A DNA stretch of 64,000 nt, taken from positions 100,001-164,000 of the forward strand of contig NW_023501108.1 of the NCBI RefSeq assembly GCF_014066305.1, in the 5' to 3' direction. This DNA is from Letharia columbiana. Lineage: Eukaryota > Ascomycota > Lecanoromycetes > Lecanorales > Parmeliaceae. Positions 1 through 14,229 of this stretch are shown piece by piece. Every line of letters starts with the position of its first letter. Positions within the stretch are counted from its first letter, which is position 1. The notes beneath the pieces were generated by a model. That model made no database searches. It saw nothing but the letters and a program-made list of their open reading frames with translations, and was not told where the DNA came from. The translations under genes and the position numbers were made by a program.

Positions 1-1742
1 TTAAAGAATCATATCTCGATTTTATAAGATAAATTAATTACGAGTATTTAATTAAAATATTAATAATAATAATTAATCTTTATTATCTTTAAATTCGAAT
101 TTTATTTATTATACTCGCGATAATATAATTAATAATAAGATATCTACTAGCTTTCTTATAATCTTTCTTTTATTAATAATCTTTCTTCTATTAATAACTT
201 TATCTTTATAAATAACTTTTCTATTAAATATTTTTAAGATAATTAAGATTTCTTTAAATAGTCTAATAAAGACTTTTATAATAAAATACTTTTATTTATA
301 GCCTCTAGCGTTTCCTTTAAATAGCTTAATAAAAACTTTTATAATAAGATAATTTTATTTATAATTTTTAATAATTATAAAAATAATAAATAGATAAATA
401 ACGATATAAGTATTAATTTATTATCTTACGATTTTAATAAAGAGATATATAAATAGAGATAGATATATATAGCTATAAATAGTAATAGAGATTTAAGCGA
501 TAAAGATAGAAAAAATCTATTTATTATATTTAATTCTTTAAAATATAATATCGTTATATTAATTATTATATAGTCTATTAAAGAAGTTAATAAAGTATCT
601 TAAAAATCTTAACTATTTATCTTTTTTAAATTATTTAAAAATTTTAATATTTTTAATAATAAGAATAAATAATTAGCTTCTTTATTATTAAGTCTAAAAT
701 TATAAAACTTAAAGTGAATATTTTTATTAATCCTTTTTTATTAAACTTAATTATCGACTTCCTCTCTAACTTTATTATTTAAAATAATTATTTAATAAAA
801 TAGAAAAGATATTCTATCTTTATTATTATATCTAATATTAAATTTATAATTTAAGAAATTAAATAAATTATAAATAAATTATATAAGACTATAAGAGATT
901 TTTTAGCTATTAAAGTCTTTAATAATAAAGAGCTTTATAATTAAAAAAGAGAATAAAAACTCGAAATTAGATATATATATTCTTTCGTTAAAGCTAGATA
1001 TATTAAAGCGATAGATTTATTAATATATTCTCTTATTATAACTATTATAAAAGTTTTTTATAGTTATAATTAAAAATAATAATTATTACTATTATAATAA
1101 GAGAAAGATATATAATAATAAAATATTAAATATTAAATATAATAATATTAATATAAATTCTTAAATCTTATATATACTATATTATTAATAATATATTTAT
1201 ATAAAAAATTATTTTTTAAAATAATATAGTATATAAATAAGTCGATAGAGCTTTAATAATTATATATATAAGAATCTTTTATTTAATTAATATTAGAGGA
1301 AATTTATTATATCTAAAAAAGAGTACTTATTATTTCTAAAAATCTAATATAAATTTATTTATCTTTATATTATATTAAATATATAATATTTATTAATCAC
1401 GATTATTAATAAAATATAATAAAATATATTATTATAATATTATAGATAGTTATAAATTAAGAAATATCTATTTTTAATAACTTCGATTTAAATCTAAATA
1501 ATAAATATAAGCTTTTTCTTATAAAGAATATTTTATAATAGTAAACTTTATAATCTATTATTCGATATCTTAATATTTATTATAATTATAACTTTAAAAG
1601 AGATAAAGAAGAAATTATCTATTTAATTAATTATTATCTTATTTAAAAAGTTTTTAATTTTAATTTATCTACTATATAATCTTTATATTAATTATATCTA
1701 ATTTATAGCGAGCTCGAAATAGTATATTTTAATTATAATTAT

Positions 1743-2130
1743 CTCGAAGTCGTTATTATAAAATCTTTTATTAATTTTCCCTATCTTCTCTTTATTAATA
1801 ATTTTAATATTTATAAAAATATATATTATATATTTAAAGTATTTTATTTTATTTTAATATATTTAAACTACGCGAAGTATAGAAAACTTATAAATATATT
1901 TATTCTATTTTTAGATTTTTATAATATTAATATTAAAAATATAATAAAAATCTTTTATAAATTTATATAGAATCTAGATTATAGAATAAAGCTTAAAATT
2001 AATAACGTTATAAATATATTTTAAACTTTTATTTTAATCTTTCTTAAAAATATATCTTAATAGATAGATAATAATAGCTTTATAAGATATATCGTTATTA
2101 TAAATTATTATATTTATTATTACTTAAAAA
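1743..2130 (+). pseudogene. Transposase remnant, Tnp2/Plavaka-like (tentative)
   Basis: Frame starting at 1743 stays open for 75 codons, then meets TAG and TAA at RIP-type positions and resumes. It reads LLFINNFNIYKNIYYIFK near 1788-1841, followed by a run of hydrophobic residues, NYAKYRKLINIF, and later a degraded DMPQQ-like stretch (KNIS** at about 2048-2065). The order LxIDxFxxYxNxYR..., xRRxxNxFxLTLGPxG, TxxxxFLGDMPQQ is what I remember of a fungal transposase family related to Tnp2/Plavaka proteins. More of the gene probably runs to about 3300 on the same strand, but I cannot place domains there. No ATG survives. Fits with residing inside H1. Confidence 0.35.
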
Positions 2131-3662
2131 ATAAGAGAGCGAATTTAGATTTTAATATTATAGAGAATAATAAGTATTATTAAGAGATTATTTAATAACG
2201 CGAATTTATTTAAGATTTCGATAATATCGAACTTAAGAAGTTTATTTAAAATATTAATTTATAATTTAATACCCTCTTAATCGCGAAGCTAACGCTATTT
2301 TTAAATCTTATTTAATTTAAAATCTATAATACTTCTTACTCGAAGTAAAGAGATTTAAAAAGAATTCTTTAAGGATTTTTAATAATTATAATTCTTATTA
2401 AGCGTAAATCTACTATTTATTTTAAAATATTTTAGAAAAATTACTTTTCTTCTAAATAAAAGTGTATTTAAAACTTAATATTTTATATTTAATTATAATT
2501 ACTTTTAAAGATAGATAAAGCTATTTTATTAACGCTATTAATTTTATATAATAAAGTAATAATTAAATAAATTTATCTCTTATTTTTATAAATTACGAAA
2601 AAAGTTATAATCTTTAAAATAATATTACTTTAAACTATTATATAAACGTTTAAATTTATTACTTAATTTAATATTATTATTAATAATTAAAAATATATTA
2701 AGCTAATTATATTATATTAATAAATTTTAAATATATATAAGACTTATTAGAAGCTAATTATATATACGATATTCGCTATAAAAGATTTTAATAACTCTAA
2801 TAAGAATAAGAATAATTTTGAAGATAAAATTATTTTAGAGAAAATTCTTTCGGATATAGCGTATAATAATTTAAAAATAGATATATTATAATATATACTA
2901 AAGTTTAAACTAGCTAAGATTAAGAGAAAGGAGGAAAAAAAAAAAAAAAATCTCGTAGTAATAAATTTAAGAAGCTTTTTAAGCTTTCGAATATTTATAT
3001 AAATCTTTATCTTATAGATAATATTAGAAAGTATATAATAATTATAAATTTAAATATTTTAGCGAGAGAATTAAAGTATAAGTTATTTATACTATTTTTT
3101 CCGTAATTATAATTATTATTAATTATTTTTAGAATCTTTAAAGATATAATAAACGCTGCGACGCTATTAAATTTAATAAGTTATCTATTTATAAAGAACG
3201 TAATACGATAATTATTACGATTAAACTTAGTAAGTATTTAAAATTATAACTATTTAGATATAGTAAAAGTACTTAGATTATTTAATAATTAATATATAAT
3301 ATTAATATAAAGCTTTTTTCTAATTAATAAGTAAGATCTAGATAAGAGTAATATAAAAGACTTTTATAGCGTTATAAGAGATAGCGAGTATTACTCTATA
3401 TAGGTCTCGCTTAAAAAGTTTATATTTAATAAATTCTTTTATATTAAGATAATAATTAATTTAATAAGACTTAACTTATAATATAGCTTTATTTAATACT
3501 TTATAGTTATTTATAGAAACGAGTATAGTTTTAATATATTAAACTTTAATATAGCTACTTTAAAATAATATCGTAAGATTATTTATATAGATTCGTAAGT
3601 AAAGTATAGCGTATACTCTTTAGATAGACTAACGAAGTCTTTTTTAAGATTAATCGAAGATA

Positions 3663-5636
3663 TTCGATAACCGCCTAGACCGAGGTAATAAATTAGCGTG
3701 GTTTTTCTCCGCGTCTCAATCACGCGACTTTTTTTATTCTTTATAATAACTTTATTATATTAAGTTTAATATAGCTAAAATTACTACTCTACCTACTTCT
3801 AATAAGAAAGAATTAGATTAGGCTATAAAATGTTAAAAAAGAGACGTCTAGATTAATATAAGAAAGGAGAAACTTAAATAGCGTAATATTCTTCTTTAGA
3901 GTATATCCTTTACTATTAGAGTATTAGCTAATAAAAATTAAATATTATATAGCTATCAATTACCTTTTAAGCGATATAAGAATTACTTTATATACGATAT
4001 TTAGTCTTATATAAACTATTATTATCTAAGATATACTTTATAGAAATATTAATTTATATATCTCTCTATAGAGTACTTTAGATTTTATCTAAAAGCCTAT
4101 CGATATTTCGAAGCTAAAAATCTTTATCGCTATTATAATCTATATAGAAATCTTTTATTTTTCTATTATTTATAATTATTAAAGAATTAATAGACTTACT
4201 TTAATAGCTTTATTAATTACTAGAAATATAACTCGAAATCGCTATGTTCTTCTCCAGAAATTTATTTATTACTTAGACCCTATCGAAGAGGATTTTAGAA
4301 TTATTAGAATAAGTAGATATAAATAGTCTATATAATATAAAAAGCTTTAGTTATTTATAAGTGAGATATAAAGTAATTAAAAGAAGTTTTATATTTTAAA
4401 TTCTTATATCGTAATTAATAAATATATAATTAAGGAGATGGAATATATATATTATTTTATAATAGCTTTAGGTAAATTAATTAAGGAGGGATATAAGCTA
4501 TTTATAATTAGCGATAAGGGCTATCTTTATAATTATACCTAATATTCTCCTATATAAGACCTTAAAAGTAGATTAAAAGTTAAAGATCTTAGAGATATAT
4601 TAATTATAATATTTAAATTAACTACTAATATATTATTCTATAACTCTATTCTCTTTATAAATAATTATTTTATCGAACTTAAGCTAGCTATAGCTTTAAA
4701 AGATAGAGGAATTATAATATATAAAATTATAAAGCTAAATTAATTAGATCTCTTAAAATTACTTATAGAGATAAAATAAGTCTTTATAAGGGATATTTCG
4801 TATGGAGTTCTCGCTATAGTAATTTAGAATAATATATTAATAATAATCTAGTAAGATAATAATCTTATTCTAGTCTTAATTATTATATATAATATAAGAG
4901 AGGTTAATAACTCTATTTTTAAAAAGAGAAAATGTCTTAATAAGATTAATATAAATAGTTATATGATTCTATCTGTTTTTAAAGAGAATAATTAGAATAT
5001 ATAAAAGAAGGAGTTTTAAGTTTTTAAGCTTTTCTACTACTATAATAAGTATATAAAAGAGATTAATTAATTTAATACTCTAGTAATTATATATTCTTCT
5101 TAGCGAGCTTATAATTAAAACTAAATATCTCTACTTTATTAATATTTAAATAAAAATCTTTTAAATATCTTTAAGCTTTATAAATTAATAGAAACGTTTT
5201 ATTAGAAGTATTAGAAGTTTCTCGAGCTAGTAGTAATAAGATTAATTAAAAAAGATAGAGAAGATATTTAATCTCGACCGCCTTTTATCTTAATTACTAC
5301 TCTATTAAAATTACTACGAGGTAACTATAATTAATAAGATTTAAATATTATTCGATAATATCTTATATATCGTTTAAACGTTTAGAAGAGGCGTTTTAGT
5401 AGAGAAATTAGTAATAATAATAAAGGAGTATTAAAGACTAGAGGGGGATACGCTATATATAAAGTCTCTTTATATTATAAAGGGAATTATATAGAACGAT
5501 TTTATAATAGAAAGAATTAAATAGAGTCTATAGAATGGATCTAGATTATTAAGTGTAGATTATATAGTATTTATAAAGTGATAGTGTTAATAATAATAAT
5601 AGAAATCGTATTTGTTACCTCCGGGCGGTTATCGAA
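3663..5636 (+). mobile_element. piggyBac-like DNA transposon, RIP-degraded
   Basis: Ends are inverted: TTCGATAACCGCC at 3663 and its reverse complement ending at 5636, with a second matching block (GAGGTAA) just inside, out of register by a few bases. Both ends are flanked by TA. Slightly further out are TTAA tetramers (3650-3653 and 5648-5651) that would make the element 3654-5647 and give the TTAA target expected for piggyBac, but TTAA is common in such AT-rich DNA. Length about 2 kb. Carries the transposase relic at 4660-5260. It is inserted in H1. Confidence 0.7.
4660..5260 (+). pseudogene. piggyBac-like transposase (DDE_Tnp_1_7 type), C-terminal part
   Basis: One reading frame can be followed for 600 bases with stops only where Gln or Trp is expected. 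At 4660-4713 it reads NNYFIELKLAIALKDRGI, matching the piggyBac family motif DNYFTS..L...L...GI. From about 4903 it reads VNNSIFKKRKCLNK, the basic stretch before the substrate region, then YYYNKYIKEIN*FN, which corresponds to the family's YN..M.GVD..DQ motif, then *RAYN*N*ISLLY*YLNKNLLN, matching the R....W.PLF...L.....N block near the C terminus. Family length is about 500-600 residues, so the upstream part lies between 3750 and 4650 but is harder to read. Non-functional: many nonsense changes, no surviving start. Confidence 0.75.
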
Positions 5637-6340
5637 TATATATAGTATTAATAATTATATATAAATTAATATTAGAAAGAGTTAACTATTATAATATTTT
5701 ATATATATCTATTATTAAAAGAAATACGCTTTTTTTATTATATATATTATAATAGAGCTATATTAAGACGATCTAGAAAATATTAAAAATAATTTAATAT
5801 TAAATATAATATTAGAACTTTTAATATATAGGCGATAAATAAATTAGTATATATACGGATTGCTAGCTTTATATTATAATATTATTTATATAATTAATAT
5901 TTTTAATAAATTAAATTAATTAGATAAGTTATATTATTTAAAATATATATAAAAAGTAATATATTTATAAGAGCTTAATAAATAAATTTATTTATATTAC
6001 TAAAGGCTTCGGCGGAGTATTATATATTTATATATATATAAAAGTAAATAAGTCGTTAATTATTTATAATAAGAGAGATTATAAGAGATTATAATATTAA
6101 TATATAATAAAGATATTATAGTAAATTACGTAATTATAATTAATTATATAAAAATAAAGATAATTATTCGCCTATTAAATAATCGCCTTTATTTATTTTT
6201 TAATAAGCGAATAATTAAAAACGTTATTAAGGTTATTTAATCGCTAATAATTTTAAGAGAGATAATATAAGTTTCTTAATAATTAATTTATAGTTAAAAA
6301 CCTTTAAATAACGATTATAAAACTAGCTATTCTATAGTTA

Positions 6341-6450
6341 TTTAACCGCTATTTAACGGCTATTTAACTATTTAATTATTATTTAATCGTTATTTAACCG
6401 CTATTTAACCGATATTTAATTATTACTTAACCGCTACTTAGTTAAATCTT
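6341..6450 (-). repeat. Subterminal short tandem repeats of H1
   Basis: About ten imperfect copies of an 11-bp unit close to TTTAACCGCTA (variants with CGGCTA, CGTTA, CGATA). The mirror-image array is in H2 at about 63485-63595. Position 35-145 bp from the element end fits transposase-binding subterminal repeats. Conserved in both copies despite RIP. Confidence 0.7.
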
Positions 6451-9400
6451 TAACTATTAATTACTTAAAATAAAACTCTATAGATAGATTAAATAGTAGT
6501 AATTATCGAAGAAGCGAATTTAGTAATTTTAGTATTTTAAAAATATTAAAAAGTTAGCTATCTTTTCTTTACTAATAATATTACCTCGTACTTTATATAG
6601 ATTAAATATTACTATATTTTAATTTAGAATATTCTATAGAATTATCTAATATTTTAAAAATTAGATTTAAGTATTTACTCTTTTTATAAAAAGCTTTTTA
6701 TAATACCAGAGCGAGATTCTAGGTCTAATCTCTAAGTTTTAAAATTAATTATTTTTATAATAATAAGATATCTATATAGTTAAAGGAGATTTAAAAAGAT
6801 TTATTAATAGATACTAGAATAAGCTAATTAAAAAATCTAAACTATTTAGAAAATTTAATTATATAATATTTAAAGCTAGATAATAATTTAAAAAATTAAT
6901 AAATATATTTATATAATATAGGGAAGTATTAATAATAATAGTATTATTCTATAAATAATAGAATTAAGCTTTATAAAAAGAAATAATTAATATTAAATAA
7001 ATAGATAATCTCTTTATTTCTCTTAATAATAATATTAATAAGAATTTAATTAATTAAGTAATAGTAATTTTAAAAAAAAAGCTATTATTTAATTAAGTAA
7101 TAAGCTTAGATATTTATTATAGTAAAATTAATTATCTTTAAAATATCTCTATATCCGCCTATTTCCTTAGAACTCTTTCTTATTTCTTTATTTTCTTATA
7201 AAAATCGTATATTATTAATTATCTTTTTAAATTTATAGCTATTATTTATTTCTAATATCTATCTATTCTATAATCCTCACTCTATTAAAATCTTAATCTA
7301 TTAAATTAATTTACTTTAAGTATTTTAATATAGCTCGCGATATTATATAATATATATCTCTTCTAATTAGTAAATATATAATAGAATAATAATATATAAA
7401 CGCTAGATCTCTAACGTTCTAATTTTAGATCTATTATCTTTTAAACTAATTATATTAAAAAATAATAGAAAATAATAATAGAAGAGAAGATTTAAATAAA
7501 GTAAGAGACTTTAAATAAAAGTATATTTTTAAAATATTTTAAAAAAGATAATACTAATAAATATTTTAAGACGCTGAAAAGTATTATAAATAGCGAAATA
7601 AATATAAATATATAAAATTATATTTTAATTTATTAATTAACTTTAAATATTTATTAATTTTAAAAAAATATTATTATTATAACGAATAATCTCTATTAAG
7701 TAATTAAGAATATTATATTAAATAATAACTTAAATACTATATTAAATTAAGAAAATAAATCTAATAATAAATAAGATTTTTTATTACTTTTATTAAATCT
7801 ATCTTTAACTCTTACTTCTCTAGAAATATTAATATAAGATTTTAAAAATAATTTTAAGAATAATTTTAACGAGTTAGTACTTAAGAGTAATTCGCCTAAA
7901 TAGATTATAAGTATATTATTACTATTAAAGCGCTCTTTTATAATTAATCTTTCTAAGAAGATTCTTTATAAGAGAATTTTTATAAAGCTAAAATTTTTTA
8001 TAATAGTTTTTAAATTATAATATTAAGTAATTAGACTAAATAGATAAAGCTATTAAAGCTTATTAAAAATATTTAATCTATTAAAAAACTTAGAGACTTT
8101 AAAAAATCTATTAAAGTTTATTTTTATTATTAAGAAATATATTAAAGCGTAGTTACTATTTATTAAACTACGATATTAAAAAATAATTATAATACTTTAG
8201 AAATTATCTATTTAAAATTCTAAAAGCGTTTCTTATACTAATTAAAAAGATATATATTTCTTTAATCCTCTATATCTCTTTAAGATTATTCTATTATCTA
8301 TTAATTTTTGTATAAAGATATATATTAAAATAGTTTATTTTATAGATAAATTAATAGAACTCTATTATTCTATAATATAGATAATATTAATAAAAATATA
8401 TTCTAGAGATTATATTAAAAATTATAATAATTCTTTTATAATTCTTTTATCTAATTTAATTTATTATTATTATAAAAAGTTAAATTACTATTATTTAATT
8501 ATAGTAAATATTAAATTCTATTTTAATAAATTTTTTAAAATTAAGAAAGATTTTATTAGAGTAATAATCTCTTTAAAAATAGTAAAGCTTATTATTAATT
8601 TTCTTTATTTTTTATCTTACTTTAAATTAAGTTAATTAGATTATTTAATTTCTTTATAATCTATAACTATAGAATTATTTCTTTTAAAAAAGAAATTTTA
8701 TTATATTATTTAAGATTAAATTAGTTTTCTAGAAATAGAAATATGTTATAATTATCGCTATAAGGGTTTAAATATAAAATTAAATAGAAAATTAGCTATT
8801 TATAAGACTCGCTTTATTATATAAAATATTTATAATATTTAAATTAAGTTAATAAATATTTTATAATTTTACTCTCTTTATCGCGATAAATTAGAACTTC
8901 TAATTTATAATTAATATTATCTTCTTAATTTCTCTAAATCTTCTTATATTAATATGTCTTTTCTTACTTTTATAGATATATTCGAATTATATTAAAATAT
9001 ATATAAATTAATTTTTAAGATATATATTATTATTACGAAATTAAATTAGCGCGAAAAAAAGAGAAGAATTAATATTTTATCGCTTACTTTAGAACCTTAT
9101 AAAAGCGAATTTATAGATATTATTAAAGTTATTAAGTTTAAAATAATAAAATTAAATAAAAAGATCTTAATAAAAATTAACGAAGTAGAGTATATAATAT
9201 ATATTTATATAATAGCGTTTACTAAAAATATAAAGTAATAAATATAGAATTTAGAATTTAGTTCTCTATTAATAAATCGAGATTATATAAAATATTTAAT
9301 CTCTAAAAAGTATAAATTAAATTTAATATTTAATATTAGACTTAATAAATATTTTTATTAGAGGATTCTATATAAAAAATTAAAAATAAAATTATTATCT

Positions 9401-12400
9401 AATTTTATTAACTACTTAAAGGCGTTAAAAATAAATTTAAAATAAACTTCTTTTATTAAAATCTTATTTTCTCTAGATTTTATTCGAAATAATTCGATTA
9501 ACGTAATATATTTAGAGTTTATTAATATAATAAAATAAGTTTAATAAGTTTTAATTAAGACTATTCTTATAATAAAAAACGCTAAAACCTATATAATTAA
9601 ACTTTATTACTTTTCTTTTTTATTAAGTTAGAATAAATTATAATCTTCTACTTATTATCTATAAAATTACTAAATATAGAAATATATAAGAATCTCTATT
9701 ATTATATTACTACTTCTAAGAATATAATTATATTTAAAATAAATAATATTATTCTTTTTAAAGATTATAAAGAATATTATTTCTTTAAATTTAGAATATA
9801 ACGTTATAAATTTTATTATATAATATTATACTTATATAATAAAGAGTAATATTTTAATTTTAATTTATAGTATAACTAGCGAAGATAGAAATAATATAAC
9901 TACCCTATTATATTAATTAAAAAAATTATTTTAAAGATTATTTTAATATATCGTTTTTATTATATTATCAAAATTTAAATATAAAAAGAGACCTATTTTA
10001 TCTAGAAATATAATATTAATAGAATCTCGATAAAGATCTAATAACGAGTTAGACGTTTTTAATATATTTAAGAATTATAAGATATAAAAAATAAAGCGCT
10101 TAAAATATAAAAATCTTGCGAAGTTTTTTACTATAGAAAGAATATTATTAAAGAAAATAATAATATTTTAAACTTTTATAGATAGATTAAATATTTATAT
10201 TAAATTATATTTTATTAAAGTAATATAGAAATATATAATTTTAAATAATTTAATAATTTTCTTTAAAGAAGATAAGTATCGATAAGAGATTATTTTAATA
10301 ACTATCGTTATACTCCGCTAATTTAAATATCTAAAGACTTTAAGATATCTATTCTATATATAAACTATCGCGATATTATTAAGATATTATTATTTAAAAA
10401 AAAATTTATTAAAAAATTTCACTTTATATTTATTAATTTAATATAATATTTTAAATTAAAATTAATAATAGAGCTATAGAGAATTTATATTTAATATCTA
10501 ATATTACTTAAGTAATTATTATTATTCTCTAAAAGAAAGTAAAAAAATATGAAGAGCGAGTCGAGATTAATTATCTTAGAGAATAAATTATATAAAAAAT
10601 CTATTATTTTAAATTATCTTAATAAGAAGTTTATTAAAGAATTAAATTAATCGCTTTAATTTATTAATCTTAAATATTATAATTTATTTACTTTAATATT
10701 ATAATGAATATATTAGATTAATTATAATAAATTAAATATAATCTTTTTTTATAATATTAGATTATAATAATATTAAAAGTTAAGTTTTATAAATAGATAT
10801 ATTTTATTTCTTTTTAAATTTATTATATTAAGATATTAATTACGCTAGAGATAAGTTTAAAATAAAATTAAAATATTAATTATTAAAATATAGAAAATCT
10901 AAATATTAAATTATATTTAAAGTTAATAACTTTATTATTATTAGAATAAAAGAGCTTATTTACTTAAATAAAGTATTTTTATATTAGCTTTTATATGGAT
11001 AAATTAAAAATATTTATATATATTATTATAATAAAGAACTTCTATATTTCTTAGATTAATTTTATTCTAGATACTTTTTATCTTAAATTATTTATAATTA
11101 TAAATATTATAAAATTTTCTAATATTAAAAATAAGAAGTATTATATTATATATATTAAATATATAAAGTAACTTAATAAAACTCGATAATTAATTCGCGA
11201 AGAAATTATTTTATTTCTAAGTTGAAATTATAATATTTAATTTATATAAAATAAAGATAATTTATTTTAAAGATTTTTATCTTAATAATAAAGAATATAT
11301 TTATTTAAGCTATAAAATAATAGAACTTATAAATACTTACTAGATAAACGCTCTCTATAAAAAATTTTTACTATATTTTTCGCACTTTAAAATTATTTAT
11401 CTCGATATTAGATTATTAAATATAAGATATAAATTATATAAAATATAAAATATAATATCTAATATGTTACTAAATATCTTAACCCTTAAAAATTACTAGG
11501 AAACCCTTCGAATTTAGTAAAAATTTACGAAATACTTAATATTTAACTTAAGAGAATTTCGAGAAGATAGATATAATTCGTTTATTAACGATATTATTCT
11601 AAGCTCTATTATATATTTATACGCCTATATTCTAATCTAGATAATTCTATAAAATAATTTAAAAAGTAGAAAGTTAATTTTAGTGTAAAGTCTATAGTAT
11701 TAATAGGTATATCTAAGTAATAAATATCTTTCTAAAGCGTTTAATAATAGAGCTTTTTCTTAATCGAGATATTTAATCTAAAGCTATATAAGTATTTATA
11801 TTATTAAAAAATATTAAAAAATAAGATTTATAAATAGCTAGATTTAATTAATTAAAAATTAAAAAGTAATATAAATACTTATCTCTTAGATATTATAATT
11901 TAGATTATAATTTTTATAAAAGATAGAAGTTTAGCGAGTATAGTTTATATATATATAAAGATATTAAATATAATTATAAAGCTCTTTTTTAATAGCGAGA
12001 TATATAAAAAAAGCGATTAGTAGATTAATACTTTTTTAATAGAAAAATTATATAAATAAATAATATCTTCGAGTATTCTAGAATAGGCGATATTACGTAT
12101 TTTCTTATTAGTATAATATAGAAGCTTTATAATAGAATTATTAACGATTTTAGTATTAACGTAATATTTTAATATATTAAATATCTTTATTTATTTTTAA
12201 AGATATTTTTAACTTTTTCTACTTTTTCTAGACTTCTTCGACTTTCTTATTAATTAGATATTTATTAATCTATATTTTATTCTTATAGACCTCGTTTATA
12301 ATAATAATAACTCGATCTTTAATTTTAGATTAATTAGAATTTTAGATTTAGATTTTTAAGTTAATATAGCGATAATAATAATAAGATATAGAGTATATAT

Positions 12401-13859
12401 CTATTTTTTTATAATTAGCTAGAGTGGATAGATAGAGTAAGCGAGTTAGATATATAAATTATTATTATATATTCTATTATTAATTTAAAGAAGATATTAT
12501 AATATAATATTAATAGTAATATAGATAGAGGAAAGGCGATATAATTTAAAGTAAAAAAGAGATTTATATCTTATAAAATATTAGAATAAGATAATAATAT
12601 AAAATTAGCGATAATAGAGAAAAAAGTAGAATAATATAATTAATATAAGTATTATAAGTGCTAATTATAGAATATTAGATTTTATTTTATTTTAAAATAT
12701 ATAATTACGCTATATTCTCCGCTATTTCGATTATATTTTATTAATATATTATATATTAATTCTAATAGCTATTCTAGATTAGATAAAATAATTTTAAATA
12801 ATATATTTATATCGAAGGACTTTCGAGAAATATACTTTTAATATTATTTCTACTTCTTCGCTAATATTAAATTATATAATACTTTATTATTTAATCTAAA
12901 TCTTTATATCGAATATAAGAATAAAAAGTTAATATATATTAATAGTAGCGTATAAGCTATTAAAGTATTTTTAAATCTACTTAATTAGATAGCGAAAGCG
13001 TATAGAGGAATTTACTTAATAAATTATAATTATAATAAATAATAATATATTATAATAAGTTATTTAACGATTTTATATTTTATTTAGATATTTCATTATA
13101 CTATTATACTTCTATAATATTATATAATATATTATTAAATATATAAATATTACGATAAGCTATTTTAATCTTAATAGAGATTTATTAAATAAAAAAAGAG
13201 TAGCGCTATAGTTAATATTATAAATTAATAATTTTAAGTATATATTTACTAAATATAATATTATTTTTCTTTAGATAAGTTAGTTATATTTATTTATATT
13301 ATATAATATTTATTTAATATATAAGCGAATATATAGTTAAAGTTTAAAGAAGAGATAGTATTACGTAATAACGTTATATAGATTAATAATGTAATATAAT
13401 ATTTATCTTAGTTATTTAGATAATAGATATAATAGCTATTAAATAAACTAAGTAGATATCTATTATCTAGATATACTAGTAAAGCGTATAATTAAAGATA
13501 TTAAATATAGTTTATATTATTAATAGTAGAATATTAGACTTATTAGAATAATTGAGAGACTAATTATTCATTTATAAAATGTACGGATATTTATATATAT
13601 ATAATAGATAACTAATAATGGCTGGTAATTACTAGCTTTAATAATATGCGATATATTATATAATAGTCGAAGGGGCTAATATTATAATACTCCCCGATAG
13701 CCTTAAAAGCTAATTTCTTAAACTCTAGTATATCGTATTTTATATATATTAGTTTTTATATCTACGCTTTATATTCGAGATTAATTATTTACTTAATCTT
13801 ATTAAATCTATAAAAAACCCCGATAGAGAAAATAGAAAGAGTGTCGAGGCTTTTAAATA

Positions 13860-14155
13860 CCCGTTTCGGGACCTTAAAATAATATAAGAGTTTTTAATAT
13901 TTTATTCGTATTGTTTCGAGACTAATAGTTTATCTATATTACTTCGAGACCTCGGAATAATCTAAGGGTTTTTAATATTTTGTCTATATTATTTCGAGAC
14001 CTCGGAATAATCTAAGAGTTTTGTTAGTTTACCCGTATTGTTTCGAGACCTCGAAATAATATGAGAGTGATTGATTCGGGTCCTCGTATAGTATAAGGGT
14101 TTTTTATCCGTATTAATTTCGGGACCTCGGATAAAATAAGGATTTTAGTTCGATA
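13860..14155 (-). repeat. Internal palindromic tandem repeats of T1
   Basis: Six to seven imperfect copies of a 40-60 bp unit: CCCGTATT, then TTTCGAGACCTCGAAATAAT, then TAAGAGTTTT. The core is a near-palindrome (TTTCGAG/CTCGAAA), so each unit could fold as a hairpin. Equivalent arrays lie in T2 (17660-17940), T3 (22735-22960) and T4 (48710-48925), with different copy numbers. Confidence 0.8.
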
Positions 14156-14174
14156 TTTTTTGTATAGAGATTGA

Positions 14175-14229
14175 ATAGCGATAATCCTCTCGTCGATAAG
14201 TATGAGCTAAAAAAATAGACTATCGCTAT
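14175..14229 (-). repeat. Conserved hairpin in T1 leader
   Basis: Arms ATAGCGATA... and ...TATCGCTAT with an inner stem CTCGT/ATGAG (mutated ACGAG). The best-preserved version, in T3 at 22992-23046, pairs ATAGCGATAGCCC with GGGCTGTCGCTAT (one G:U-type difference) and CTCGT with ACGAG. Present in all four T copies, between primer site and tandem array; could be an RNA packaging or dimerisation structure (inference). Confidence 0.6.

Larger units (their letters stand above)
1..6484. mobile_element. End of a large DNA transposon, family H (copy H1)
   Basis: The last 560 or so bases before 6484 are the reverse complement of 63437-64000, and similarity stops sharply at 6484 and 63437, so this is a true element end (TATAGAG outermost). 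The terminal zone holds short repeats of about 11 bp (TTTAACCGCTA-like, 6341-6450), typical of subterminal transposase-binding repeats in CACTA/Plavaka-type elements. A plus-strand frame near 1743-2130 resembles Tnp2/Plavaka transposases. A piggyBac-like element splits it at about 3663-5636. The other end lies left of the window. An LTR element with a long LTR is the alternative; no primer site was found. Superfamily is inference. Confidence 0.5.

Noticed and set aside
6341..6450. Telomeric repeat array (TTTAACCGC)
   Set aside because: Units are variable, internal, and repeated in inverse orientation at another H end; not TTAGGG-type.
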